Made by a program: the position numbers and the translations under genes. From JABDII01 sp963815325 (GTDB lineage Bacteria; Gemmatimonadota; Gemmatimonadetes; Gemmatimonadales; GWC2-71-9), in contig CAWFGG010000011.1 of the NCBI GenBank assembly GCA_963815325.1, positions 88,844-152,843 on the forward strand: a DNA stretch of 64,000 bases, in the 5' to 3' direction. Below the pieces are notes generated by a model. That model was given only the letters and a program-made list of their open reading frames with translations, did no database searches and was not told the DNA's origin. Position 1 is the stretch's first letter, and every line of letters starts with the position of its first letter. Shown here piece after piece: positions 51,495 to 60,031 of this stretch.

Positions 51495-52764
51495 GCTGGA
51501 GGATCCTTATGAGCGGACCCGTGGTCGGGCCGCCGCCGCCGGTTCCGCTCGCGTACCAGAGGAATCGTGCGACCAAGGGTGCCTGGTTCCCGCTGCCCTG
51601 AAACCCTTCGAGAAACAGAACGGCAAAATCGTTGAACTCTACATTGGTGTGGCCGCCGTCATGGATATCGATCACTTGGTGCGGGTCCATGAGCCCGACC
51701 TTGATGACCCTCGGGCTGGCACGCCAGTCGGGGCCATACAGGGCCGTGTTGTGACCAGTGACTGCGCTGCCGTTCCATTGCGCGAGAGGGTCCCGGTTGA
51801 TGAGCGAATCGATGCCCTGCCGCGTCGGTCCGATCATGTTGCCGGTCTCTACCAGGTAAGTGGTATTGACAGTCACAGGAGCTGGGTTGAAGCAATCTTC
51901 GTAGATGGACTGCTTGTAGTCCTGCGCTCCCGTGTTCCCGGGCAGTCGCCATGGATAGAAGAACCCGGGCCCGAGGGCCGCTGTCGGGCTTTGAGCCTTG
52001 ATGATCATCAAGCGGCCGTAGTCGTCGACAACGCTCGACCCGTTCCCGTTGCGAAAGGTACTTCCGTACCCGGTCTGCGTGCTGCTCACGACGTTCGGAT
52101 CGTATTTCTCGTAGTAATCCGTCCCGTTGTAGGGCGAGGTGGCGTCGTCGAACACCCACCGTTCGTTGCCGTCCCACTCCTTGTCGCGGTCGAGGTCCCC
52201 GGTCTCTTTGTAAGCTCCTCCGGGTCGCATGACCGATCTTTCGTCCCAGAGGTCAGGCACGGCGAAGGGTTTAACGCACGTGGTGTTGCCCGACGGAGAT
52301 GCTATCGCCGCTGCTCGACCGAGGACGGGTACGAGCCGGATATTGAGGACCTCGGCAAACCAGGTTCCCACGTTGGGTCGGTTGATGGTCACCCGTACCA
52401 GTACGTCATTGGGCACCACCTCGACCGTGGCTTCCGAAGTGTAGGCGAAGGTGCTGGGACCGCTAACCTGCTGCGTCTGGCCAGTCGTATCGACGTACCG
52501 GCCATCTACGTAGTTCTGGGCGGCAATCTCAAGTGCCCGGTTGATAGCTTGTTGTACCTGCCCCGGCCCGGCGGGACCCATATAGGCGCTGGCCCCGGCC
52601 AGCGCCGCCGCGTCGGCGGTGCGTTGGGCCTCGGCGCGGGTCTTGATCAGCATGCCTAAGTCGATGGCGAGTGCCGCCATCGCCAACACCACGATCATGG
52701 AGACGGCGATTAGAGCAAGCGTCGCGCCTCGCGTGTTCCGGACCAAGTTTCCGTTGAATACCAT
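51484..52764 (-). CDS. TadG-like pilus assembly protein
   Basis: 426 residues from the ATG at 52764, which has GGAGG 9 bases upstream. The N-terminal part has TRGATLALIAVSMIVVLAMAALAIDLG, the Tad-type pseudopilin-like helix, followed by RTADAAALAGASAYMG, the standard start of TadG proteins. The rest is a large periplasmic domain of about 370 residues rich in Asp, Asn, Gly and Tyr, without the full VWA metal motif visible. It is placed between the secretin and tadZ. It probably helps anchor or assemble the pilus. Confidence 0.85.
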   Translation of the reverse strand: MVFNGNLVRNTRGATLALIAVSMIVVLAMAALAIDLGMLIKTRAEAQRTADAAALAGASAYMGPAGPGQVQQAINRALEIAAQNYVDGRYVDTTGQTQQVSGPSTFAYTSEATVEVVPNDVLVRVTINRPNVGTWFAEVLNIRLVPVLGRAAAIASPSGNTTCVKPFAVPDLWDERSVMRPGGAYKETGDLDRDKEWDGNERWVFDDATSPYNGTDYYEKYDPNVVSSTQTGYGSTFRNGNGSSVVDDYGRLMIIKAQSPTAALGPGFFYPWRLPGNTGAQDYKQSIYEDCFNPAPVTVNTTYLVETGNMIGPTRQGIDSLINRDPLAQWNGSAVTGHNTALYGPDWRASPRVIKVGLMDPHQVIDIHDGGHTNVEFNDFAVLFLEGFQGSGNQAPLVARFLWYASGTGGGGPTTGPLIRILQLVE

Positions 52765-52802
52765 TACCAGGTTCCTCCAAGGGGATGAGCGGCCAGCCGC
52801 CC

Positions 52803-54098
52803 CTAGTTCTTCGGATACTTGAGCCATCCGGGCCACTTCCAGGTCTCGGGCTCGCCGGTCGGCAGTGGCACCGAGGTCTCGTTGGCGACGACGAAGTGCG
52901 GCGTGATTAACACCAGCAACTCGCTCCGCCGTTGCCGGGCATCGGTGGTCCGGAAGAATTGGCCCAGAATCGGGATGTCCCCGAGAATGGGGATTTTGCT
53001 CACGTTATCGATCAAGTTGTTGTCTATCAGCCCCGCAATGGCCAGATACTGGCCGGCTCGAAGCTCTACCTCGGTCTCGGCCCGGCGTGTGATCAGGGTT
53101 GGAATCTGGAACCCGCCGATCACCAGGCCATTGGCAAAGTCGAGCGACGACACCTCCGGCATCACCTTGAGCCGGATGGCCCCGCTTCGGGTTATCGTTG
53201 GCGTAAAGCGAAGCTTGATCCCGAATTCCTTGAAGACGATCGTGACGTTCTGGCTGCCGCCGCTTTGGACCGTGGGGTACGGGAACTCGCCGCCCGCCAG
53301 GAAATAGGCTTCCTTGCCGGGCAGGGTCAGCAAGTTCGGCTCCGCCAGGCTCCGGAAGTTGCCCTTGGATATCGACGCCCTAATGATGCCTTCGATGTTG
53401 GCGTTCGGATTGGAGAGCAGCACCCTCAAGAGGCCGTCAGAAATCGATTCGCCCTCCCAGTCGCCGTTATCGCTCAGGTCCTGCGGGTTCAAGGTCGAGA
53501 GGGCGGTCGCAAAATCCTTCATCCCGCTCCGGGTGATTTCCGCAAAACGCACCTGCAGCAGAACCTGAACCGCCGGCGGCGCCACCAGGTTGTCGATCAC
53601 CGTGGCCCCGCTCGTTTCGGCAATCTCAATGGCGCGGGCCACCGAGTTGGGATCCCGCACCGTGCCCGAGAGGGTCACGGTGTTGCCGCTGGCCGAGACC
53701 CGGATATCCTCGTCCGGCATGAGCCCCTTGATGAAGCGCTCGAGGCCGGGCGCGTCGGCCGTCACTTCCACCGAATAGAATCTCGGCGTTCCGGTAGTCG
53801 CCCAGATCAGGAGGCTGGTCGTGCCGAGTGTCTGGCCGGTGATCAAGAGCTCGGTGGGTGAGACCGCGTTGGCTTCGGCAATCGAGGGGTCGCCCAGGGC
53901 GACCCGCTCGAAGCGGAAGGGATTGGTCAACAGGAGCGACGCTCCCCTCGCAACCGAGAGCACCTGTTCTGGCTCCTTCAGAACCTGCTGCGCCCCGAGG
54001 GATGTGGGTAGAAAGGCCAGCGCCACCAGCGTCAACACCGACCACCGGCGACCACGAGGTGCCTTGCTGGATCTGGGAAGCAACCGTTGAATCGACAC
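52803..54098 (-). CDS. rcpA: Tad pilus outer-membrane secretin RcpA/CpaC
   Basis: About 431 residues from the GTG at 54098 (AGGGG upstream; GTG at 54104 also possible). Signal peptide, then a BON-like/N-domain region (LSVARGASLLLTNPF; VRVSASGNTVTLSGTVRDPNSVARA). The secretin domain has LLQVRFAEITRSG, LPGKEAYFLAGGEFPYPTVQ, FKEFGIKLRFTPTI and RSELLVLITPHFV, the C-terminal motif of secretins. It forms the outer-membrane pore for the Flp pilus. It ends 39 bases before tadG. Confidence 0.9.
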   Translation of the reverse strand: MSIQRLLPRSSKAPRGRRWSVLTLVALAFLPTSLGAQQVLKEPEQVLSVARGASLLLTNPFRFERVALGDPSIAEANAVSPTELLITGQTLGTTSLLIWATTGTPRFYSVEVTADAPGLERFIKGLMPDEDIRVSASGNTVTLSGTVRDPNSVARAIEIAETSGATVIDNLVAPPAVQVLLQVRFAEITRSGMKDFATALSTLNPQDLSDNGDWEGESISDGLLRVLLSNPNANIEGIIRASISKGNFRSLAEPNLLTLPGKEAYFLAGGEFPYPTVQSGGSQNVTIVFKEFGIKLRFTPTITRSGAIRLKVMPEVSSLDFANGLVIGGFQIPTLITRRAETEVELRAGQYLAIAGLIDNNLIDNVSKIPILGDIPILGQFFRTTDARQRRSELLVLITPHFVVANETSVPLPTGEPETWKWPGWLKYPKN

Positions 54099-54126
54099 GA
54101 ACACCCCTCGAGAGATTTGGGTCAGC

Positions 54127-54960
54127 TCAGTTGTTGAACTTGGTCAGCGTCTTCTGCCCGCCCTTGAACACCTCGATGATCGTCTCCGTCTGCCGAGGCA
54201 GGGTCGCCGCCTGGGCCGACACCCTGGGTCGGGTGGGCGACGATGTACGACGGCCCACCGAGAGCAGGGCATCCGATCGCGCGCCCTGCGTCACGACCTG
54301 TAGGGTATCCATGGCGTTCCGCAGCGTCATTTGGATCCGCCCGTCGTTCGCGGCCAAGGTCAGGAGTTCCGCTTGGTCCGGCGACAAGAGCACCGTGATG
54401 ACCGCCACCGTCTGCGGCTTGCCCTCTGCGTCGGTTTGGATGGACTGGCCGGCGGCGAGGATCTGCACGTTTTGGAGTATGGCGCGGGTGATGTTCTGCC
54501 CGCTCACCTGTTTCGTGAGCAACACGTCGACCCGGGTGCCGGGGATGACGAACCCGGCCACGGCGATCACTTCATCGACCCGCACGCTCAGCGCTCGCAA
54601 TCCTTCGGTGATGATGGTGGTAATTCCACCCCCGGCGCCCCGCGGGGCGAGTTTCCCCTCCAGGAAGGGCTCGTTCAGCTTGACAGGGGTAATGATCCCT
54701 CGTCCGACGACCTCCTCGGGAACGCTGAGAAAGCCCGGTGGGAGGGCATCGCCCGGCCAGTCCACCGTGCGGATATCCTGCTCGCCCACAATCGCGCCGA
54801 TCGGGAGATCCTTCATCGCGAGGATCACTTGCCCCTTCGGCGCCTCCGCCGAGAGGAGCGGCGTCGTCTGATTCCGGATGTAATTGAGCGCCAAGTACGC
54901 CGCGGCCGTTCCGAAGCCGAGTGCGAGCACCAGGAGCAACCAGGGTTGGGGTCGTTTCAT
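54127..54960 (-). CDS. Tad pilus assembly protein RcpC/CpaB
   Basis: 277 residues. One N-terminal transmembrane helix (LLLVLALGFGTAAAYLAL), then a SAF domain (ILAMKDLPIGAIVGEQDIRTVDWP) and the RcpC/CpaB periplasmic domain (GLRALSVRVDEVIAVAGFVIPGTRVDVLLT). The pattern is exact for CpaB. It is thought to stabilise or regulate the secretin channel. It lies between tadE and rcpA on the same strand. Confidence 0.9.
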   Translation of the reverse strand: MKRPQPWLLLVLALGFGTAAAYLALNYIRNQTTPLLSAEAPKGQVILAMKDLPIGAIVGEQDIRTVDWPGDALPPGFLSVPEEVVGRGIITPVKLNEPFLEGKLAPRGAGGGITTIITEGLRALSVRVDEVIAVAGFVIPGTRVDVLLTKQVSGQNITRAILQNVQILAAGQSIQTDAEGKPQTVAVITVLLSPDQAELLTLAANDGRIQMTLRNAMDTLQVVTQGARSDALLSVGRRTSSPTRPRVSAQAATLPRQTETIIEVFKGGQKTLTKFNN

Positions 54961-54975
54961 GTGCGTTGCCTCGGC

Positions 54976-55401
54976 CTACTCGTGCCGCATGACGAATTGG
55001 GTCTTCAGCACCACGTAGCCGTTCTGGCCCAGGCCGCTCAAGTTGATGAGCACCCCGAGAAACCGGAACTGATAGGGTGACTGGACGTCGACCGTGACCA
55101 GATTGCCGACTGGGGCCCCGACGCCAGTGAGTGTGATCTGGGCCGTGGTCGTGTCGATGGCGGCCCGGGCCAATGCCGCATTGATGTTGCCCCTTACACT
55201 CTGCTGCGTGACGGCAGGATTGGCCAGCACGGCCTGGCGTGCCCCTTCCCGTGCCGCGTCTGTCAGTACTTGCTGCACGTTCCAGGCGCGGCCAAATTCG
55301 ATGATCCCGACGAGCATGAGCAGCACGATCGGCATCACCAGGGCAAACTCAACAAGAGATTGGCCCGCATCCGAACGTCTGAGCCGAGCGCGCAACGTCA
55401 T
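54976..55401 (-). CDS. tadE: TadE-like minor pilin
   Basis: About 141 residues from the ATG at 55401. The start DAGQSLVEFALVMPIVLLMLVGIIEFGRAW is the characteristic TadE prepilin-like segment: Gln-Ser-Leu-Val-Glu-Phe preceding a hydrophobic helix, with the Glu at +5 after the processing site. The remaining 100 residues form a small exported domain. It is likely processed by the TadV peptidase, whose gene overlaps it by four bases (ATGA). Confidence 0.88.
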   Translation of the reverse strand: MTLRARLRRSDAGQSLVEFALVMPIVLLMLVGIIEFGRAWNVQQVLTDAAREGARQAVLANPAVTQQSVRGNINAALARAAIDTTTAQITLTGVGAPVGNLVTVDVQSPYQFRFLGVLINLSGLGQNGYVVLKTQFVMRHE

Positions 55402-55916
55402 AGCACTTTCCCTCCAAGAAACCACCAGGCAACCGCACCAATTGCCATCGGAACGCCATAGGGTATCGTGGCAACACCGGGCGACTCTATCGTGGGTCTC
55501 GATCCTACCCGCCCGAAAGTTACCAGGTTCAGGGTAAGCGCAACCGAGTCCCGCAAGAGACGGACCATGGCGCCGCGACGGACGGCGTCGAGCACGGCAA
55601 GCACGCCGCCGACAACGGCGATGACCAGTAGGGCTCCGAGGAGGCGGCTGCCGCCAAGAAAGGCGCCCAAGGCAATGAGGAACTTGGTGTCCCCACCACC
55701 GAAGGCGCCAAGGGCAAACAACGGGACAGCAACGAGGAACCCGAACCCCGCTCCGACAACCCCGTCCGCAACCGCTGGCAGGCCGAACGGCGCCCGAAGC
55801 AGGAGCCCAACAAGCAGGCCCGTGAGGGTCAGGGCGTTGGGGATCCTCCGCGTGCGGACATCATACCATCCGCCGGCCAGAGCCAGAGCGACCAACGTGA
55901 CATCAAAGACGAGGCG
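55398..55916 (-). CDS. tadV: Prepilin peptidase TadV/CpaA (A24 family)
   Basis: About 172 residues from a GTG at 55916, which has GGGAGGA about 10 bases upstream; the frame is open to a TTG at 55949. The aspartyl protease signatures are AGGWYDVRTRRIPNALT near 16 (first Asp) and GAFGGGDTKFLIALGAF near 75 (GGGD motif, second Asp). Five or six hydrophobic segments. It cleaves Flp and TadE precursors. It follows the flp terminator and starts the downstream Tad operon. Confidence 0.88.
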   Translation of the reverse strand, partial: RLVFDVTLVALALAGGWYDVRTRRIPNALTLTGLLVGLLLRAPFGLPAVADGVVGAGFGFLVAVPLFALGAFGGGDTKFLIALGAFLGGSRLLGALLVIAVVGGVLAVLDAVRRGAMVRLLRDSVALTLNLVTFGRVGSRPTIESPGVATIPYGVPMAIGAVAWWFLGGKVL

Positions 55917-55950
55917 CACTGGCGCACCATTCCTCCCGTACAAAGGCAAA

Positions 55951-55986
55951 AGCAGCGGGATCGGGGTTTCCCCCGACCCGCTGCTT
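55951..55986 (-). terminator. Intrinsic terminator between flp and tadV
   Basis: On the minus strand the stem AGCAGCGGG/CCCGCTGCT is extended by a CGGGG/CCCCG inner stem around a GAAA-type loop, and is followed by TTTTGCCTTTG. It begins 12 bases after the flp stop. It should end most flp transcripts while some read through into tadV, giving more pilin than assembly proteins. Confidence 0.75.
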
Positions 55987-55997
55987 CCACCTAAGCT

Positions 55998-56192
55998 TTA
56001 CGGGACGTACGCTGGTGAGTTCGGAGCGTTGTTCAGGACCTGCGCCCCGGTGTCGAATACACCGCCGATGGCATTCCGGAACAGGACCAGGATCGCCACG
56101 AGGGCTACGGCGACGAGGGCGATGATCAGGGCGTATTCGGTCAGCCCCTGACCGGACTCATCGCTGAGCAGCCGAGTGAGAAGGGTCTTCAT
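55998..56192 (-). CDS. flp: Flp/Fap-type major pilin
   Basis: 64 residues from the ATG at 56192. The processing region is DESGQGLTEYALIIALVAVALVAILVLF: Gly before the hydrophobic stretch, then the Glu-Tyr pair at +4/+5 typical of Flp pilins. The C-terminal tail of about 25 residues is small and polar. It is made as a prepilin, cleaved by TadV and polymerised into the pilus by TadA/B/C. It heads the locus and is followed by its own terminator. Confidence 0.9.
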   Translation of the reverse strand: MKTLLTRLLSDESGQGLTEYALIIALVAVALVAILVLFRNAIGGVFDTGAQVLNNAPNSPAYVP

Positions 56193-56609
56193 AAGTGCGG
56201 CCTCCATAAAAATGGACACTAAAACACCGGGGACACGAAGAGCGGGGACCACGAAACGACGCGCCGCCTGGACAGCGATCGCAGCCCTCGCTGCTTAACA
56301 ACCAGCGGCAAGAGTACCGCGCAATCGACGTGCCCGCAAGAGGAAAGGGGGGATAACATTGTCGGCATCGTAACGACTTATATCACAACAACTTAAAGTT
56401 ACGGCCTCGAGCCAGGCGCCGTGCGGCTGTTGTGCCGCGGGTCGGATCTTGCGTGTGATCCGAGTCACAGGCTGCGACACCCCGCACTCCATGAGTCGCG
56501 TCGCTCGAATCATCGCTTCAGGCCCGGGGGCACCCCATTTGCGGAACCGAGCGTACCTTATCTCGGCGCGTCGTTGAGACATCACCCATACGGGGAAGGG
56601 ACTCGTAAC
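56193..56609. promoter_or_regulatory. Intergenic region upstream of flp
   Basis: 417 bases between divergent genes. The stretch around 56370-56400 is AT-rich. Read on the minus strand it contains TGTGATATAAGT, an extended -10-like element, a reasonable candidate for the flp promoter with a leader of about 180 bases. No clear -35 could be assigned. The right half probably carries the promoter of the membrane-protein gene. No other gene is evident. Confidence 0.4.
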
Positions 56610-58190
56610 CTGACCGATTCTCACAGGAAGTCGATCCAGCCCGCCATCTTCGATCTCGTGTTCCTCACATGGGCGCTCGTGATCCCGCTGCTGTTTTACG
56701 GCCGGCTCATCAACGGGGATGGTGACCTGCCGAGGCACCTGCGGCTCGGGAGCTACATGCTCGAGCACCGGGCGCTGGTGCGGCAAGATTTCTTCTCCTG
56801 GACCAAGGCGGGCCAGCCCTTTGTTGCTTTCGAGTGGCTGAGCGAGGTGATGTATGCCGGCGTCTACCAGCTGGCTGGGCTGGCCGGGGTGGCCATCTTC
56901 GCAGGGTTACTCCTCGCTCTTACCTATGCGCTGGTCACCCGCTTCCTGCTCAGGCGCGGGGTCGATCCGTTTCTCGCCTATGTGACCGGTACCGTCGCCG
57001 CGATCCTGGGGGGGGTTCACTGGTTGGCCAGGCCGCATTTGGTGACCTTCCTCGCGGTCGTGCTGCTGCTCTTTCTGCTCGAACGTGAACGACCGGCGAA
57101 GCTTTGGATCTATGGTGTCTTGTTCGCCGTGTGGGCCAACCTGCATGGTGGGTTTTCCTTCGGCCTGGTCCTTGTCGGCATTTACCTGGTGGGCGCTCTG
57201 GCGGAGGCGATCTCACCAACCAATCGCGCCACATGGCTCGCCTGGGCCAAGCACTACGGGCTGGCCTTGCTGGTGGGCGTCTTGGCCACGGTCATCAATC
57301 CCAACGGTCTTGGCCTGCCCGCGCACGTGGTGGGGTTCTTCGGTGAGGGCTATCTGAGCGACGTGACCAACGAGTTCATGTCGCCCAACTTCCACGTGTG
57401 GACCGGGAAAATCTTCTTGGGAGTGATGCTCCTCGTCGTGGGTGGCCTGGCCTGGAGCCGTAAGCGGCCGACATATCCGCGGTTCTTTCTCATTTTGGCG
57501 AGTATAGCCTTCAGCCTCATCGCCCAGCGCAACATCGCCCTCTTCGGGCTCACGGCCGTGGCGGTGCTGGCGCTCCATGTCGACCCCGAATGGCGCCGGC
57601 TTCCGGGTATCGGCCGAATCCGGGCGGCCTTCGAGCGCGACGAACAGCGCCGCAGGTCCGGCCCATGGGCGCTCGGAATTACAGTTGTCCTCATCGTCGT
57701 CGCGCTCAATCGCGGCACGATCGGCCCCGTGATGGTAGTGCCCAATACATTCGACCCCAAGGTGTTTCCAGTGGCCGCGGTCGAAGAGGCACGGCGTGAC
57801 GGGGTCGAAGGCAATCTATTTCACGAATTCATCTGGGGCGGCTACCTGCTGCTCGAGTGGCCCGAACAACGGGTCTTCATCGACGGCGGGACGGACTACT
57901 ACGGCACCGACCTCTACCGTGAGTTTATCGAAACCATCACCCTGACGCCGGGCTGGCGGGACAACCTCGAGGAACGCAAGGTCTCCTTGGCACTCCTCGG
58001 TACGGGCTCACCCTTGGCGCACGAGCTTGCGCGAGACTCCGCCTGGGGGGTCAGGTACTGCGACGACAGGGCAGTGCTGCTGCAGCGTGGCTACCCGGCG
58101 CCGGGCGTCGAGCAAGACCGAATAGGTTCAGACTGGCACAAGCTTTGGGCTTGCTATGAAAGAGCCCAGGCTGACCGGAAGGCCGAGTAG
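56610..58190 (+). CDS. Polytopic membrane protein, possible GT-C-type glycosyltransferase
   Basis: About 526 residues. No ATG or GTG is well placed; the GAAGGGA site at 56596 points to an unusual CTG at 56610, while GTG at 56658 is an alternative. About ten transmembrane segments follow, starting VFLTWALVIPLLFYGRLI then NGDGDLPRHLRLG and EWLSEVMYAGVYQLAG: an acidic first loop and a helical array as in GT-C enzymes. The C-terminal soluble part has HEFIWGGYLLLEWPEQRVFI and DGGTDYYG. I have seen this pattern in uncharacterised membrane proteins near glycan genes. Function is not proven. Confidence 0.65.
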   Translation: MTDSHRKSIQPAIFDLVFLTWALVIPLLFYGRLINGDGDLPRHLRLGSYMLEHRALVRQDFFSWTKAGQPFVAFEWLSEVMYAGVYQLAGLAGVAIFAGLLLALTYALVTRFLLRRGVDPFLAYVTGTVAAILGGVHWLARPHLVTFLAVVLLLFLLERERPAKLWIYGVLFAVWANLHGGFSFGLVLVGIYLVGALAEAISPTNRATWLAWAKHYGLALLVGVLATVINPNGLGLPAHVVGFFGEGYLSDVTNEFMSPNFHVWTGKIFLGVMLLVVGGLAWSRKRPTYPRFFLILASIAFSLIAQRNIALFGLTAVAVLALHVDPEWRRLPGIGRIRAAFERDEQRRRSGPWALGITVVLIVVALNRGTIGPVMVVPNTFDPKVFPVAAVEEARRDGVEGNLFHEFIWGGYLLLEWPEQRVFIDGGTDYYGTDLYREFIETITLTPGWRDNLEERKVSLALLGTGSPLAHELARDSAWGVRYCDDRAVLLQRGYPAPGVEQDRIGSDWHKLWACYERAQADRKAE

Positions 58191-58217
58191 CCGGATGACC
58201 ACGGGACGTATCACCGA

Positions 58218-59253
58218 ATGAACGCGATACGCGCTTCCTGGCGAGAGGTGGCTACCCATCTCGCACTCATCCTTGCTACGGGTGCGGTGTCGCTCGCCAG
58301 CACGGCACTCGTTGCTGTGCTCGTGGGATCTCGCTTCTCGTTCTGGCTGGACAAGACCAGCATGCTGCTGGCGTTCGCGCTCGGTCACATTTTGCTCTGG
58401 GCGGTGCTCTGGGATGGAGCCACTGTGATTACCTCCAGGCTCCTTCCGGGTCGGCGGGGACTCTGGCGTCGCATGGGGTTCTTCAGCCTAGGGCCGTGGC
58501 CGCTCTTGCTCATGGCTCCGGCGGTTTATTTCGTGGTGCAGACGGCCAACATCACGTTGATCAGCCTCACGCTGCTGGATTCAGTGACTGCGTGGCGGGA
58601 CTCCCTTTTCTGGGCCCTGGAAGGCGGCCTTTTCACCTGGGTCACCAGGCACGCATTTCTCGTCCTGGCGTGGGAGACGTTGTACCATAGTGCGTGGACC
58701 ATCGAGTTGGGCGCCGTCTTCCTCCTCTTTGTGGTTGGGCGCAAACCCCGCCTGCTGACCAGCTTCTTTGTCTCGTTCATCTTTTTACCTGGGCCGCTTG
58801 ATCGGCCTGGTAACCCCGGTTATGGGCCCCGCCTTCTATCAGCCGGAACTATTCGGATATCTGGACGGGTCACCCAGCGGCCTGGCCATGGAATACATCG
58901 CGCGACTGATTGCCATGGATCCAGCCGACGTGACCCTGAATGCGGCCCTCCTGGGCGGCGTTTCCGCCATGCCGAGCCTCCACATCGCGATGGTCGGCCT
59001 CACCGCCTATTGGCTTGGCGTCGGGAACCGGAAGACCATGTTCTTTACCGTGCCGTGGGTCTTGACGGTCTGGGCATCCACGGTCATGCTGGGCTGGCAC
59101 TACGCACTGGATGGTGCCGGTGGGTTGCTCCTCGCGGCGGGCGCGATCGCAATGACCTCATGGATGGTGCGACGATGGACGGCGGCGGCGCTCCGGTTGA
59201 AGCCGCACCAATCCGTCGCGGACACGTCCCACGCCTTCCAGGTGCGCCCGTGA
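58218..59253 (+). CDS. PAP2-superfamily membrane protein, frameshifted as sequenced
   Basis: ATG at 58218. The first frame gives several transmembrane segments up to LLTSFFVSFIF and then degenerates. From about 58787 the next frame continues YLGRLIGLVTPVMGPAFYQ, GVSAMPSLHIAMVGLTAYW and GWHYALDGAGGLLL to the stop at 59253. Removing one T from the run of five near 58786 gives 344 residues. PSLH and the WHYXXD motif are the phosphatase-site residues of the PAP2 fold. Such proteins act as lipid phosphatases or as Aur1/Ipt1-like phosphoinositol transferases. It lies among glycan/surface genes. Confidence 0.78.
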
Positions 59254-59286
59254 CAACCACGTTTGGTATGCCCGGGAGTTCTATCA

Positions 59287-60031
59287 ATGGATGAGAGCCT
59301 GTACTGGAAGTTCCTGGAGGTCGAACGATCCCATTGGTGGTTCGTCGCGCGCCGTCAGATCCTCTTGGCGCTCTTCAGGCACTACCTCCCAGCGCGGGGG
59401 GCGCATTCTCGACGTCGGCTGCGCGACGGGATACTTCATCGAGGGGGCACAGCAGGAATTCGACGCGTGGGGCATCGATCCGTCACCGGTCGCCGTCAAG
59501 ATCTGCCAAGACCGCGGCTTGACACAGGTGGTGCCAGGTTCCACCGAGGATTTTTCCGCCGTCCAAGACAAACGCTTCGACGCGGTCGGCTTCTTCGACG
59601 TCATCGAGCACGTCGACGACGATCTCTCGGCGCTCACAAATGCCCGCGACGTACTCGCCGATCGTGGCCTCGTCATGATTACCGTGCCGGCGTACATGTG
59701 GCTTTGGTCGGAACATGACGTACTCAACGAACACAAGCGTCGCTACGTCAGGAAGGAAGTGGCTGCGCTGTTGCAGCAGGCAGGGTTCGAGATCGAGCAA
59801 CTCACCTACTTCAACTCGTATCTGTTCCCATCCGCCGTGGCGGCGCGCTTGGCTCGGCGGGTCATCCGGAGCGTCGGCAAGGCCGATCTCTCGATGCCAC
59901 CACCCTGGGCAAACCGGCTCATGACTCGGGTGTTCGCGAGCGAGCGGCGACACCTAGTTCCCAATGGGCGCCCGCGCGGGTTCCCGGCCGGGCTCTCTCT
60001 CCTCGCGATCGCTCGAAAGGCCGGGGCTTAG
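59287..60031 (+). CDS. Class I SAM-dependent methyltransferase, frameshifted as sequenced
   Basis: ATG at 59287: MDESLYWKFLEVERSHWWFVARRQ, then a break in a run of six G at 59395-59400. The next frame gives RILDVGCATGYFIEGAQQ (motif I), FDAVGFFDVIEHVDD (motif II region), VLADRGLVMITVPAYMWLWS and HKRRYVRKEVAALLQQAGF. Removing one G gives 247 residues. The WFXXRR...HE(H)WW-type N-terminus and the YMWLWSEHD segment are typical of methyltransferases in polysaccharide gene clusters. Stop codons of this gene and the convergent membrane gene overlap by four bases. Confidence 0.82.
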
